From Hondaea fermentalgiana (taxonomy: Eukaryota; Sar; Bigyra; Thraustochytrida; Thraustochytriidae), in assembly GCA_014084085.1 (NCBI GenBank), contig NPFB01000001.1, forward strand, positions 258,277 through 322,276: a stretch of 64,000 bases of DNA, in the 5' to 3' direction. Position 1 is the stretch's first letter. Every line of letters starts with the position of its first letter. This document shows, one piece after another, positions 1-8,818 of this stretch. The position numbers were made by a program, and so were the translations under genes. The notes beneath the pieces are model-generated. The model saw nothing but the letters and a program-made list of their open reading frames with translations. It was not told the origin of the DNA and did not search any database.

Positions 1-180
1 CGGCGGGGCGCGGCCGCGGCCGCCGTCTCGCTCGGGCTCGCGCGGGTCGGGCCGGCCGGCTGGCTATAGGAGTCTGTCTGTCTGTCTGTCTCTCTCTCTC
101 TGCGCCTGTGTCTGGCTGGCTGTCTGGCCGTCCGGCTGTCTCCCACTGTGCCGCCGCGGCCGCACAGTGGCCTATGCGCC

Positions 181-276
181 ATTCCGCACTTGCGGCGCGC
201 TTTGCGCCAGTGTACGCCGCGCGGCCCGCGCGCGCCGCCTTTGTTCGGGTTCGCGCGCGCGCCGCAAGTGCGGAAT
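181..276. repeat. 20-bp perfect inverted repeat, 56-nt spacer
   Basis: Bases 181-200 (ATTCCGCACTTGCGGCGCGC) are the exact reverse complement of 257-276. The core CCGCAAGTGCG recurs in part near 1108-1118. It could form a long hairpin in RNA or be a paired binding site; no function is assigned. Confidence 0.7.
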
Positions 277-366
277 GCGCGCATAAGTCACTGTGCGCGC
301 GGCCGACTCCTCCCCGCCCCGCGCCCAGGCTGACCGCCCGCGCGTGTCCCCCTCCCTGCTTCCCGC

Positions 367-367
<1 letters not shown>

Positions 368-405
<38 letters not shown>

Positions 406-407
406 TC
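368..407. repeat. (TTTC)n microsatellite
   Basis: About ten uninterrupted copies of TTTC, read directly from the sequence. It sits in the gene-free left end of the window next to several other tetranucleotide runs. Confidence 0.9.
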
Positions 408-499
408 CTTCTGTCTCTCTGTCTGTCTGTCCAAAAGGCTGCAGCCAGCAGGAGGAAGCCGAGCGCGCACACGGACAGACAGACTCACAGACTGACAGC

Positions 500-532
<33 letters not shown>

Positions 533-1442
533 TGACGACACATGGCCAGACCAGACGGCCAGCCCGGCGCGCGGGCCCGAGCCGCGCCGCGCCCGCCTCC
601 CGCGCACGGCCGTCCGGCAGGCAGGCAGGCTCACCGAGGGCGCAGCCGTAGCCAGACAGACAGACGCCTCGCTGCAACAGCAATGAACATGGGAAATGAA
701 AATAAAAATGAAAATGAAAAAAGAAAGTTTTCTTTTGGCTCACGGTGTCCTCGCTCGCAGAGACAAGCAAACTTTCCTCGGCGTGGCCGCACTCTTTGCG
801 CGGCCCGCCGCGCACACCCGCCCCCGCGGCCTCCCTCCTTCCCTCCTCTCCTTCCGCCCGCCCGAGCGCTAGGCTGCGGCCAGCAGCGCGGTCCCGTGCG
901 CAGCGAGCCGGCCTGGCGGGCGGCCGGGGAGGCGCGAGGGAAGGAAGGTAACTACCGGCCGCTGCCGGAAGCAGCCTAACTACCGAACGAGGCGACCCAG
1001 CCTAACCGCGGGGGAGGGCGCTTCCTCCCTTGGCCGCTGTCTTTGCGCACTTGGAGCGCGCGAGAGATCGACTGGCCGAAGCGCGGATCCACTGTGAACA
1101 AATGAGCCGCAAGTGCGCCAGAATCTTCGGTGGCGGCGCTAGCCAGAGAGAGATAGACAGACAGACAGACAGACAGACCATGGAGACAGAATCACATGAC
1201 GGACGGCGAGCAGGACGCCCGCCATCGATGACGACCCGCAGACCGAACGCGAGGCGCAGCGCGGCGGCGCGGCGCAGGGTGAGGAGCAGCTGCTCTGCGG
1301 CCTGCGGCCTGCGATGCGATGCGCAGCGAGTGCAGTGCGAGCGAGCGAGCGAGCCAGCGCGAGCTGCGATTTGAATCGAGGCGGAGCGCGACGATGACGA
1401 CGGCGACAACAATGATGATGGACGACCGATGAAGCGCGCTCG

Positions 1443-1471
1443 CTTGCTTGCTTGCTTGCTTGCTTGCTTGC
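1443..1471. repeat. (CTTG)n microsatellite
   Basis: Seven copies of CTTG in a row. The neighbouring (TAGC)n run at about 1580-1602 and (AGAC)n at about 1154-1178 are of the same kind. Confidence 0.9.
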
Positions 1472-3312
1472 AGTTGCCAAGATGGACCGGAGCAGCGCGA
1501 GAGGGAGCAGCGAAGGAAGCAAGTGGAGCGGGATGGCAACGCGCCAGGAAGCCAAAATGCGAACGCCACAGACAGCTAGAGCTAGCTAGCTAGCTAGCTA
1601 GCCATGGCCGCTAGCCAGCCCGCCAGCCAGCCCGCTAGCCGGACAGCCAGCCAGCTGACTTGGCAGTGGTGGTCGCCAACAGCAGCAGCTGGCAACAGTG
1701 GCAGCAGCCAGAGCGAGCGCAGGCAATCAGACCGCCGCGGCCGTGATCACGGACACGCACTGAGCTAGCTGCCTGTACTGGCCGCTGCGAACGAAGATTT
1801 GAAAAGCTTCAAATCGATGCAAGGTCGGTCTTGCTCGGCGGCCCGTCATGGTGGACAACTCGAACCAAACCATCGCCAGCAGCCATGGCAGCTGCAGCAG
1901 CCAGCCTGCAGCACAGCCAGCCAGCAGCACAACCAGCAGCAGCCATGCGTGCAGTAAGTGCCGCCGCTGTCCGAAGCCATCAGGACAGCCTGCCTGCCAG
2001 TCCCACTAGCCAGAGAAGCAGACTCTGGCTGGTGGACGACCACCACTCGAAACTCGTGCCACCACTGCCACTGTCACTGCCACTGCCGTCAGTGGTGGCG
2101 GGGACAGGGCCGCGGACTCGGCACGGCTGCAAACTGCCAAGGCGAGGCGAGGCGAGGCTCCCTTTGCCTCCAACTTGGTCCAACTAACTTTCTATCTTTC
2201 TCGCGCTCTGCCTGCAGTGGCAGCTGGCTGCCTGCCTGCCAGACGCCGCCAACCAACTCGAACTCGCGACAGCGACCAGGCAGAGGCACGCGTCCGCAGC
2301 CTGGTGCAGCTTGCTCGCTGCTACCGTGACGACGTCGCGGCGCGTCGCGGCGCGTCAACGAGTCGCCGTCGCCGTCCCTCGATGGCACGCCGGGGGAGGA
2401 AGGGGAGGGGGGGATCGCGAGCTTTGAGGCCGCGCCAGTAGTGGCATGGCCACGGCGGCGTGCGTCCGCGGGCGCGTGCCCTCTCTGTTGTCCCTCCTTG
2501 ACGGAAACTAGATCGAGCGGCCGGCCCTGCCTCGAGGACAGGACACGCTCGCACTCTGGTCTTCTAGGCCAGGCAGGCGTGGTAGGTATAGGTAGTATTA
2601 TAGTAGCACGTAGTCTGCTTCCGCATCTTACTAGTTGCCATCAGCCTTGCTGGCTACTGCTGGCCGGACCTCGCTCGCCTTGCTTGATGCTGGTGCGTGC
2701 TCTGCTGTTTGTTCGCCGGGCTGGCCACGGGCGGCCGTACTCGCCGCCCGTGGCACCTGCCACGGCTGGGCGGAAAAAGAGCGGCCTGGACTGGCTGGAT
2801 CATGCGTGGCCCGAGAGACTCTTGAGTAGGCCTCGTAGCTTTTGTCACGGCTTTTGCGTGGCTGGAATCCTGCCGTCCCCGCGACTCAGAACTGGACTGG
2901 ACGTGGTGGCAGTTGGTCGCGACCAGGCCAGGCCGACCATTGTGCATTCAACCAACGCTCATCGATCGAGATTGTTTTTTCGGAGCAGCTGCACCAAGGA
3001 GCGAGCGACGGCGATGGCGATCGCGAAGCAGCGAGCAGAGCCTCGGGGTCCCCGCATGCTGCGGGTGTGCGGCGAGCGGGGATACTAAAATGTGTTGTGC
3101 AAAAAGGTGTGCACACGCTGCGGCACGCGCCGGCCATTCGAGCAGCCAGCTGCAGCAGCCAGCCAGCTTGTGCTGGGGAAAAGGAGGGTGTGTGCGGAAA
3201 GTAGCAAAAGCTCTTCAGAACCAAACGCGAACGGACGCGAGTGACGTGGGCGAGTGCAGACGAGCAACCCGGACGGACGAACCGGACGGACGGTGGAACG
3301 CGAGCACGAACG

Positions 3313-5298
3313 ATGTTGCTGCTGGTCGACATCCCCGGCGATATCATCCTCGCGCTCGACGTTGATCCCACTTTTGCCGTGGCCGACGTGCTTGAGCTCG
3401 TCGACGAAGAGGTACCTGGCCTTAATATTCTTGCCCTCGAAGCGCGCACTCGCAAGTCTGCCTCGCGCAAGCAGTTCACGGCCGATGACGAGGGTACTCT
3501 TGCCGACCTCTTTGATTTTCCTTTCATCTTTGAAGTTCGTCTTATCCTTGCCGACGACCAAGAGGATGCAGAAGAAGACGACGAGAATGGTGACGACGTA
3601 CTCGCAAGGGCTGAAGGAGACCTTCTCGCGTTCGATGACAACGAACCACCACCACCATCAGCAGCAGCAGCAGCAGCAGCAGCCTCTACAACAAGGAGAA
3701 AACCACGCACCAAGAAAACCATGAAAAAGAAAATGGCGCAGCCCACCATCCCCTTGACCGTCAAGACTCTGACGGGCAAAACTATCTACCTCGACACCTT
3801 ACAAGGAGAAACCTGGGGTGAAGCCAAGGAACGCATTTTTGATCGCGAGGGCATCCCTCCCGACCAGCAGCGCCTTATCATTGCCGGCCAGCAAGTGCTT
3901 GATGACCAACTCGTCTCCGAAAATGGATCAAGTGTCGACGCTTCTCTCGTACTGCGTCTGCGCGGCGGCGAAGTGCCTCCCACGGTCCCAGACACCATTG
4001 CTCGCATCTCCTCGGCAGATGAACTCGATATTGCCTATTTGAACGCCTACGGCCCTGCCAAGGCAGTTGCCCCCAAAGAGACCTTTATTCTCACATTGAT
4101 GGCCTTCGCAGACGCTATGGACCCCAGCGGGGCCACAGGCGGCAACGTCCAAGTCGGTATGCACGGCCCGGTCCTTCTTAAGCGCAACCAGAGCTATCCC
4201 GTTCACCTCGACTTTGACCAAAACTATTTTCAGTGCGCAGAGCCCGAAAATCTCCTGCTTTGGACAGGAACAAAGTCGATGGTCTCTTTTGCCGTAACCA
4301 GCATCATGCAGGATGCTGTGCGCTCCCACATCATCACAGCCTGCCTGACGCTGCCCTCTGGCGCCCAAGCTCGCGTCTTCTTCTCCGTTGGCGTTCAGGG
4401 CCAGAGCGCCAAGCCAGAAATCGCTCCAGACGATTTCTTTGCGGCTCAGACCGGTGCGCGTATTGAAAAGGGTTCCACCGGGACAAGCTACTCTGTCAAA
4501 GATCTCCGCAAATTTTTAACCTACATGAGCGGCCTGCAGACTCCCTCGCTGTCAGCGGTCCGGCCCGGCATGCAATACGCTCCGCCTGCACCCGACATGG
4601 CTTCTAGTGACGAGGGCACATCCAATCGCGTCCTTCCTCAAGACTTTGCCCTTCATTTACCGGACTCCAACAAGTATGACCACGACATTTTTATCTCGTA
4701 TCGCCGTGCGCAGCTCGACTTTGCGGATCGTCTGCGTTTGCACCTCGAGCGATTCGGCTATACTGTCTTTCTCGACGTCAGCGATGACCACGGTCTTGGT
4801 GCGGGCAACTTTCGAGCCCAACTTGATCGTGCTGTCAAGCGCTCCCGCGTACTTATGCCTCTCTTTACGGCGGCGCCTTCCGGCGGGGTGGCTCCGGCCT
4901 CCGAACTCTCGTCTGCAACGCTCATGGCCAGGAATCACGCCAACGGTGTCACCGATTGGTGCCTTGAAGAGCTTCGCCTGGCGTGCGCCAATCCCAAAAT
5001 GCTCATTGTTCCCGTCTTTCGCGAGCACGTTGACATTGGCGCCGAAATGAGCGTCCTTCCTGACGGCCTGGACCGCGTCAAATCGTCCAACGCGCTCCCC
5101 ATCTACGATGCCGTCTTTGGTATGTGCGTGCGCAAAATCAATCGCGATATCCAGGACTTTTTTGCGGCCTCCAACCCCGGTGCTCTGGCAGGCAAGCGCC
5201 CTTCACGGCGATCATCGGCAGCCTCTACGGCCTCGCGTCTTTCCCAACGCATTATCCGGCAGCCAGCACAAGATCGAAGTGGATGTCTGATTTGCTAG
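3313..5298 (+). CDS. Ubiquitin-like / TIR domain protein with C-terminal CaaX-like box
   Basis: A 661-residue protein; the frame is open further upstream but the first ATG is at 3313. Residues 1-80 look like a divergent beta-grasp fold, followed by an acidic linker and a poly-Ala tract. Residues 146-219 are unmistakably ubiquitin-like: VKTLTGKT, EGIPPDQQRLI and a final LRLRGG are kept, with the equivalents of L8, I44 and V70 present, while K48 is Gln and K63 is lost. Residues about 250-390 look like a beta-sandwich (LLWTGTKSMVSFAV, VFFSVGVQG). A TIR domain spans about 454-625, with DIFISYRR, VFLDVSDD and DWCLEEL; the last holds the glutamate that is catalytic in NAD-cleaving TIRs. The protein ends in CLIC, a possible prenylation box. 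It may be a membrane-tethered immune or stress NADase. The RLRGG-Glu junction could be cut by deubiquitinases. Domain calls are firm, the function is inferred. Confidence 0.88.
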   Translation: MLLLVDIPGDIILALDVDPTFAVADVLELVDEEVPGLNILALEARTRKSASRKQFTADDEGTLADLFDFPFIFEVRLILADDQEDAEEDDENGDDVLARAEGDLLAFDDNEPPPPSAAAAAAAASTTRRKPRTKKTMKKKMAQPTIPLTVKTLTGKTIYLDTLQGETWGEAKERIFDREGIPPDQQRLIIAGQQVLDDQLVSENGSSVDASLVLRLRGGEVPPTVPDTIARISSADELDIAYLNAYGPAKAVAPKETFILTLMAFADAMDPSGATGGNVQVGMHGPVLLKRNQSYPVHLDFDQNYFQCAEPENLLLWTGTKSMVSFAVTSIMQDAVRSHIITACLTLPSGAQARVFFSVGVQGQSAKPEIAPDDFFAAQTGARIEKGSTGTSYSVKDLRKFLTYMSGLQTPSLSAVRPGMQYAPPAPDMASSDEGTSNRVLPQDFALHLPDSNKYDHDIFISYRRAQLDFADRLRLHLERFGYTVFLDVSDDHGLGAGNFRAQLDRAVKRSRVLMPLFTAAPSGGVAPASELSSATLMARNHANGVTDWCLEELRLACANPKMLIVPVFREHVDIGAEMSVLPDGLDRVKSSNALPIYDAVFGMCVRKINRDIQDFFAASNPGALAGKRPSRRSSAASTASRLSQRIIRQPAQDRSGCLIC

Positions 5299-5716
5299 CA
5301 CATACATAACGCATGTGAGATTTTATACAAACTATCAAAAGAGAGCCATTTTGCGCTACGAAACATCACCGTCACTCCACGCTCCACTCCGAATTCCCTT
5401 CTCGATGAATAGTCTGCCGATGGTTTTCGTTTCTGCGTGCGGTGGTCACGTCACGAGCAAGTTTCACAGATGACGGCCAACAGAATTTCGAGACACTTGC
5501 CAGAATAACAAATTTAATTGGCATGTGGCGATCAAACGCTTATCGAGCCGAGTCTCGGACCAGACGGTCCGCCTTTGGCGCGGTGAGCGTGCGCGCTCAG
5601 CCAGGCTAAATTGGCTTCGAAAGAAATGCTGCCATCGATCGCTCACACCAACAAAAACACCGTCGAAATCATAACCAAAATTGAAAAATCAGTTGCTGGC
5701 CGCAGCGCGCAAGAAT
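5299..5716. other. Intergenic, TIR gene 3' end to YEATS4 promoter
   Basis: 418 bp between two genes on the same strand. It should contain the 3' UTR of the TIR gene and the promoter of the YEATS gene. I see no further gene or strong motif. Confidence 0.5.
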
Positions 5717-6610
5717 ATGACTGCCGGTGGAGCGGGGGGGGCGGGCGCCGCGCCGGGCACCGCGCCCGGCAAGACCGCACCCGCCTCTGCGCCATCGACA
5801 ACGACCACGGCAGCTGCGCGGCCTGTCATGCACGGCAAAACCGTGGTACGGCCCATCGTGTACGGGTCTGTGGCCTTCTTCTTGGGCAAGCGCAGCACGG
5901 AGGATGCCACGCACGAGTGGAGCATATACGTTCGCGGTCTCGATGACGAGGATCTTTCGTACATGATCCGTCGCGTCATTTTCACGCTGCATCCAAGTTG
6001 TCAGGTCCCCGTGGTTACGTGCGATAAGCCGCCCTACGTTGTGACACAGTCCGGCTGGGGCGAATTTGATGCCAAAATCACGGTCGTGCTTCGGGATGAG
6101 GACGAAACCTCGTTTGACATGATTCACTTTTTGCGTCTCTATCCCGCCGGAAGCTCGGCGGCAAATGTCGCTACTCTGAAGAAGAAACCCGTCGTTGAGG
6201 AGCGCTACGAGGAAATTATCTTTCACGAGCCAACCGAGGCATTTTACAAGACACTCTCTGAACATGACATCAACAAGTTGCCGCGAAACGTCTCGCCTGA
6301 GCAACTCCGGCCCTGTTTCACCACAGTTTCCGAGACCGAATGTATGAAGTCTCTTGTGGCGGCGCAAAAGTTTGTTTCTCAGGAAATCGACCGCACCTGC
6401 CAAGAGCTCTCTGAAATGTCTGCGCTCGTCACTGAGCTGCGCGAGATCAAGAGCGAGGCGGCAAAGACAAGTGCAGCCTCAGGGAGAAACTCCACTGCTA
6501 CTGCGACGTCTTCCTCCTCCTCCTCCTCCTCATCATCATCATCATCATCCACAGCGCAAGCGCGTCCGCCAGGTCAGCAAGGTGTTGCATATGCGGGCTC
6601 AGCGCAGTAG
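5717..6610 (+). CDS. YEATS4: YEATS domain histone reader, GAS41/Yaf9 type
   Basis: A 297-residue protein from the ATG at 5717 (the frame extends upstream only through a TTG). After an Ala/Gly/Thr-rich leader, residues about 43-165 form a YEATS domain: VYGSVAFFLG, HEWSIYVRG, FTLHPSC, the aromatic SGWGEF motif that recognises acyl-lysine, and the closing HFLRLYP. A YEEIIFHEPTE segment and a predicted coiled coil follow, as in GAS41, then a poly-Ser tail encoded by (TCC)n/(TCA)n. In animals and yeast this protein is a subunit of the NuA4/TIP60 acetyltransferase and SWR1/SRCAP remodeller complexes and binds acylated histone H3. An Eaf6 homologue, another NuA4 subunit, lies at 55608-56214. It is convergent with the next gene. 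Confidence 0.9.
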   Translation: MTAGGAGGAGAAPGTAPGKTAPASAPSTTTTAAARPVMHGKTVVRPIVYGSVAFFLGKRSTEDATHEWSIYVRGLDDEDLSYMIRRVIFTLHPSCQVPVVTCDKPPYVVTQSGWGEFDAKITVVLRDEDETSFDMIHFLRLYPAGSSAANVATLKKKPVVEERYEEIIFHEPTEAFYKTLSEHDINKLPRNVSPEQLRPCFTTVSETECMKSLVAAQKFVSQEIDRTCQELSEMSALVTELREIKSEAAKTSAASGRNSTATATSSSSSSSSSSSSSSTAQARPPGQQGVAYAGSAQ

Positions 6611-6752
6611 CCTTGGTCTACGTCCAGCCTTTTGGGCCAAAAAAAAACAGTAAGCTAGTCATTCATTCGTATCAACAGCCACACAACATGGTGCGCACTC
6701 TGTGCTCTCTCTCTTTTCTTGTCCTAATCACATGTGTCACAAACCAGTATTC

Positions 6753-8492
6753 TTAGAACTGTCGCTTGGCTTGATGTTCCTCCACAACGTGATGCAAACC
6801 CTTGGCAAAGTAATAAAAACTTAAACCCGTGAAAAGGTGCCAGCAGCCATGCGCAATACGCAGCCAGTCTGTATCTTCATCGAGGCCCTTGACAAATCCC
6901 ATCACGCCCAGACCGAGAAGAGCAAACGCGCGGCTAAAGGCTCCCTCCGGATTACGGCTTAATGACGCACGTATGGGCTGATTCTTATAAAGGTATATCG
7001 CAAGCACAGCAGATGACGCCAGCACGGGGATCAACGTGCATTCCAGACGCCACGGCCCAATCTCTTGTAGCAAAACGGTCAATAGTAAAAACCCCGTGCG
7101 AACCTGCTGCATCGTCTGCGAGTCGATCGTCGCGTCGAGCACATACAGCTGCACCGATACAAAGCTCAAGATTGCGAAAATATTGTCCAGACGATGCCAG
7201 TTTCCCTCAGTCATGCCCAAGACAGTGTTGTCGATCGTGTCTGCAAGATGGTACAGGGTAGAAAACACGATTGTAGCCATTGCAATGATAGATGGGCTCA
7301 CTGTCCCGTTGCGCCACGTTGAAAGGGCGACAGGGATTCCGCTCAAGTTTGTCAAAACTGTTATAATTGTCATTGCGCGCACCTCGGGCGACCACACCGT
7401 AGTCCCTCGCTCAAAGTGGTGAAACCAGCGCATGCCTCGCGTTGCATGATTGCACTTCCCGCCCTCAACTAATGGACGCAAGCAGCACCAGCGACCCATG
7501 TTCCCGGCACCTGCAGCGTCTCGAGCAAACAAGGGCAATATTTTGGGGGCCATGAGGATGGAACTCAGTGCTGCCAAGCATGGGATCCCAAAGGCAATGC
7601 TCGCAAGTCTATTTCCACGACACGCCGCACAAATGCTAGCCACGCCCGGAAGTGCCACGAGCGGCCAGGCCAAAGCAGCCCAAAGTCTCTGATCCGGCGA
7701 AGCTGTGTGCGCCATAGAATTGGCATCGGGGCCCATCTGCATGTCGTCAAAGGCCGGCATCAACAGAGACAAGGTCGCGAGCGCAATTGCAGTCACCAAA
7801 AGGACGCTCCTTTCGAGCCGCAATCGTCGACGTAGCAAAATGGTTGCACCCATTGCCAAAAGTGGAATCAGCGTGCTCTGTAGAGGCCTCCACAATAGCT
7901 TTTCTTGCGCAAAAGTAATGATAACGGCAAAACAATACTCTACGACTTCTTTTGTTCGCCTTTCAGCGCTGCTTCCCAGACATACGGCGCTCAGCATCGA
8001 GCATAAATGCATCAAACTTGCAACATTGGCCACACGCATCCATCCCAGAGGGCTCAAATCCAACATCTTGGTGCAGCGCATTTGCGTAAAAGCACAGCCC
8101 ACAACAGCAAGCACGGACGCGATCCGAGTGAGAACCAAGGTTTGGTCCGGAATATCTGCAAAAATAAGTGTTTCGCCCAAAAGAGTCACGACGGCAATGA
8201 TACAGGCAAGTGCCGCGAAGCCGCCGGCCTGCACGTCAGCGTCTCTTCTCTTGGCGCTGCCGCGCGCCAGCAGCGGGCGGTCCTTTTGCTTCGTGTCTTC
8301 CTGCACCCATTTATAACCATATCCGGCAGCCCCGCACGATGAAGGCGCTGCGCCAGTCCCTAGTGGTTCGCAGCACGCCATCACATCGCGGCGTCCGCCG
8401 CCCGCCCTGGCCTCAGCGCGAGCGGCGCAGCAGGCGAGCACGAGGACGAGTGCCACGAGGGCGGCGGTCATTTTGACCACCATCTTCGCCAT
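6753..8492 (-). CDS. Multi-pass membrane protein, CREST/DUF3522 (TMEM8-like), internally duplicated
   Basis: A 579-residue protein; the ATG at 8492 gives a classic signal peptide (residues 1-30, hydrophobic core then ARAEARA). About twelve membrane segments follow. The C-terminal half (about 370-565) has the histidine/aspartate pattern of CREST-superfamily hydrolases such as TMEM8/PGAP6, myomaker and alkaline ceramidases: STLYHLAD (H415), NWHRLDN (H433, D436) and RIAHGCWH (H548, H552). The N-terminal half (about 90-290) aligns with it, for example QSTLIPLLAMGATILL against ECTLIPVLASSAVLAI, but lacks the histidines, so it looks like a decayed copy. It may act as a GPI or lipid hydrolase in the secretory pathway; the substrate is unknown. 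It is divergent from the TPR gene at 8819. Confidence 0.75.
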   Translation of the reverse strand: MAKMVVKMTAALVALVLVLACCAARAEARAGGGRRDVMACCEPLGTGAAPSSCGAAGYGYKWVQEDTKQKDRPLLARGSAKRRDADVQAGGFAALACIIAVVTLLGETLIFADIPDQTLVLTRIASVLAVVGCAFTQMRCTKMLDLSPLGWMRVANVASLMHLCSMLSAVCLGSSAERRTKEVVEYCFAVIITFAQEKLLWRPLQSTLIPLLAMGATILLRRRLRLERSVLLVTAIALATLSLLMPAFDDMQMGPDANSMAHTASPDQRLWAALAWPLVALPGVASICAACRGNRLASIAFGIPCLAALSSILMAPKILPLFARDAAGAGNMGRWCCLRPLVEGGKCNHATRGMRWFHHFERGTTVWSPEVRAMTIITVLTNLSGIPVALSTWRNGTVSPSIIAMATIVFSTLYHLADTIDNTVLGMTEGNWHRLDNIFAILSFVSVQLYVLDATIDSQTMQQVRTGFLLLTVLLQEIGPWRLECTLIPVLASSAVLAIYLYKNQPIRASLSRNPEGAFSRAFALLGLGVMGFVKGLDEDTDWLRIAHGCWHLFTGLSFYYFAKGLHHVVEEHQAKRQF

Positions 8493-8818
8493 TATCTCGC
8501 GTCGCGACGAGAGCTCTCGCCGTCCTCTTTGCAGGCGCCGGGCCAGGCGCTGCTGCCCAGCTCGCTGCCTGCCCGGCGGCGGCCTCTCGCGAACGCCGTC
8601 GTGCGGCCTGCGCGAGCAGACCTGGTTCACGTTCTACGTTCTGCGAGACAGACGCCAAATTTTCAAACGTCGTTTTCAAAACAGAAAACAGAGAGCACGA
8701 TGACGAAATTCAAAACCCGCTGCGCAGAGAAGGCGGCCAGCAGACCTTCATTCAATTCAACGGCCGGCCGGCTGGCGACGCTGACGACGGCGGCGACGGC
8801 GGCAGCGACGGCGGCAGC
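8493..8818. promoter_or_regulatory. Divergent intergenic region between CREST and TPR genes
   Basis: 326 bp between two ATGs on opposite strands, so it should contain both promoters. A (GGCGAC)-like GC-rich run sits just before 8819. No clear TATA box seen. Confidence 0.4.

Larger units (their letters stand above)
1..3312. other. Gene-free, microsatellite-rich region
   Basis: No open frame here has an ATG start and a recognisable protein; the many short frames are GC-rich, of low complexity and overlap on both strands. The stretch is instead rich in tetranucleotide repeats: TCTG (about 72-90), TTTC (about 368-407), GACT-type runs (about 480-536), AGAC (about 1154-1178), CTTG (about 1443-1471) and TAGC (about 1580-1602). 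A 20-bp perfect inverted repeat lies at 181-200/257-276. The last part (roughly 3100-3312) is probably the promoter and 5' leader of the TIR gene that starts at 3313. Non-coding RNA cannot be excluded by eye. Confidence 0.6.

Noticed and set aside
2441..3088. 215-residue plus-strand frame before the TIR gene
   Set aside because: No domain and repeat-like composition in a region full of competing frames.
2886..3779. 297-residue minus-strand frame at the TIR gene 5' end
   Set aside because: Low-complexity Ser/Ala/Arg runs mirror the poly-Ala linker of the TIR protein.
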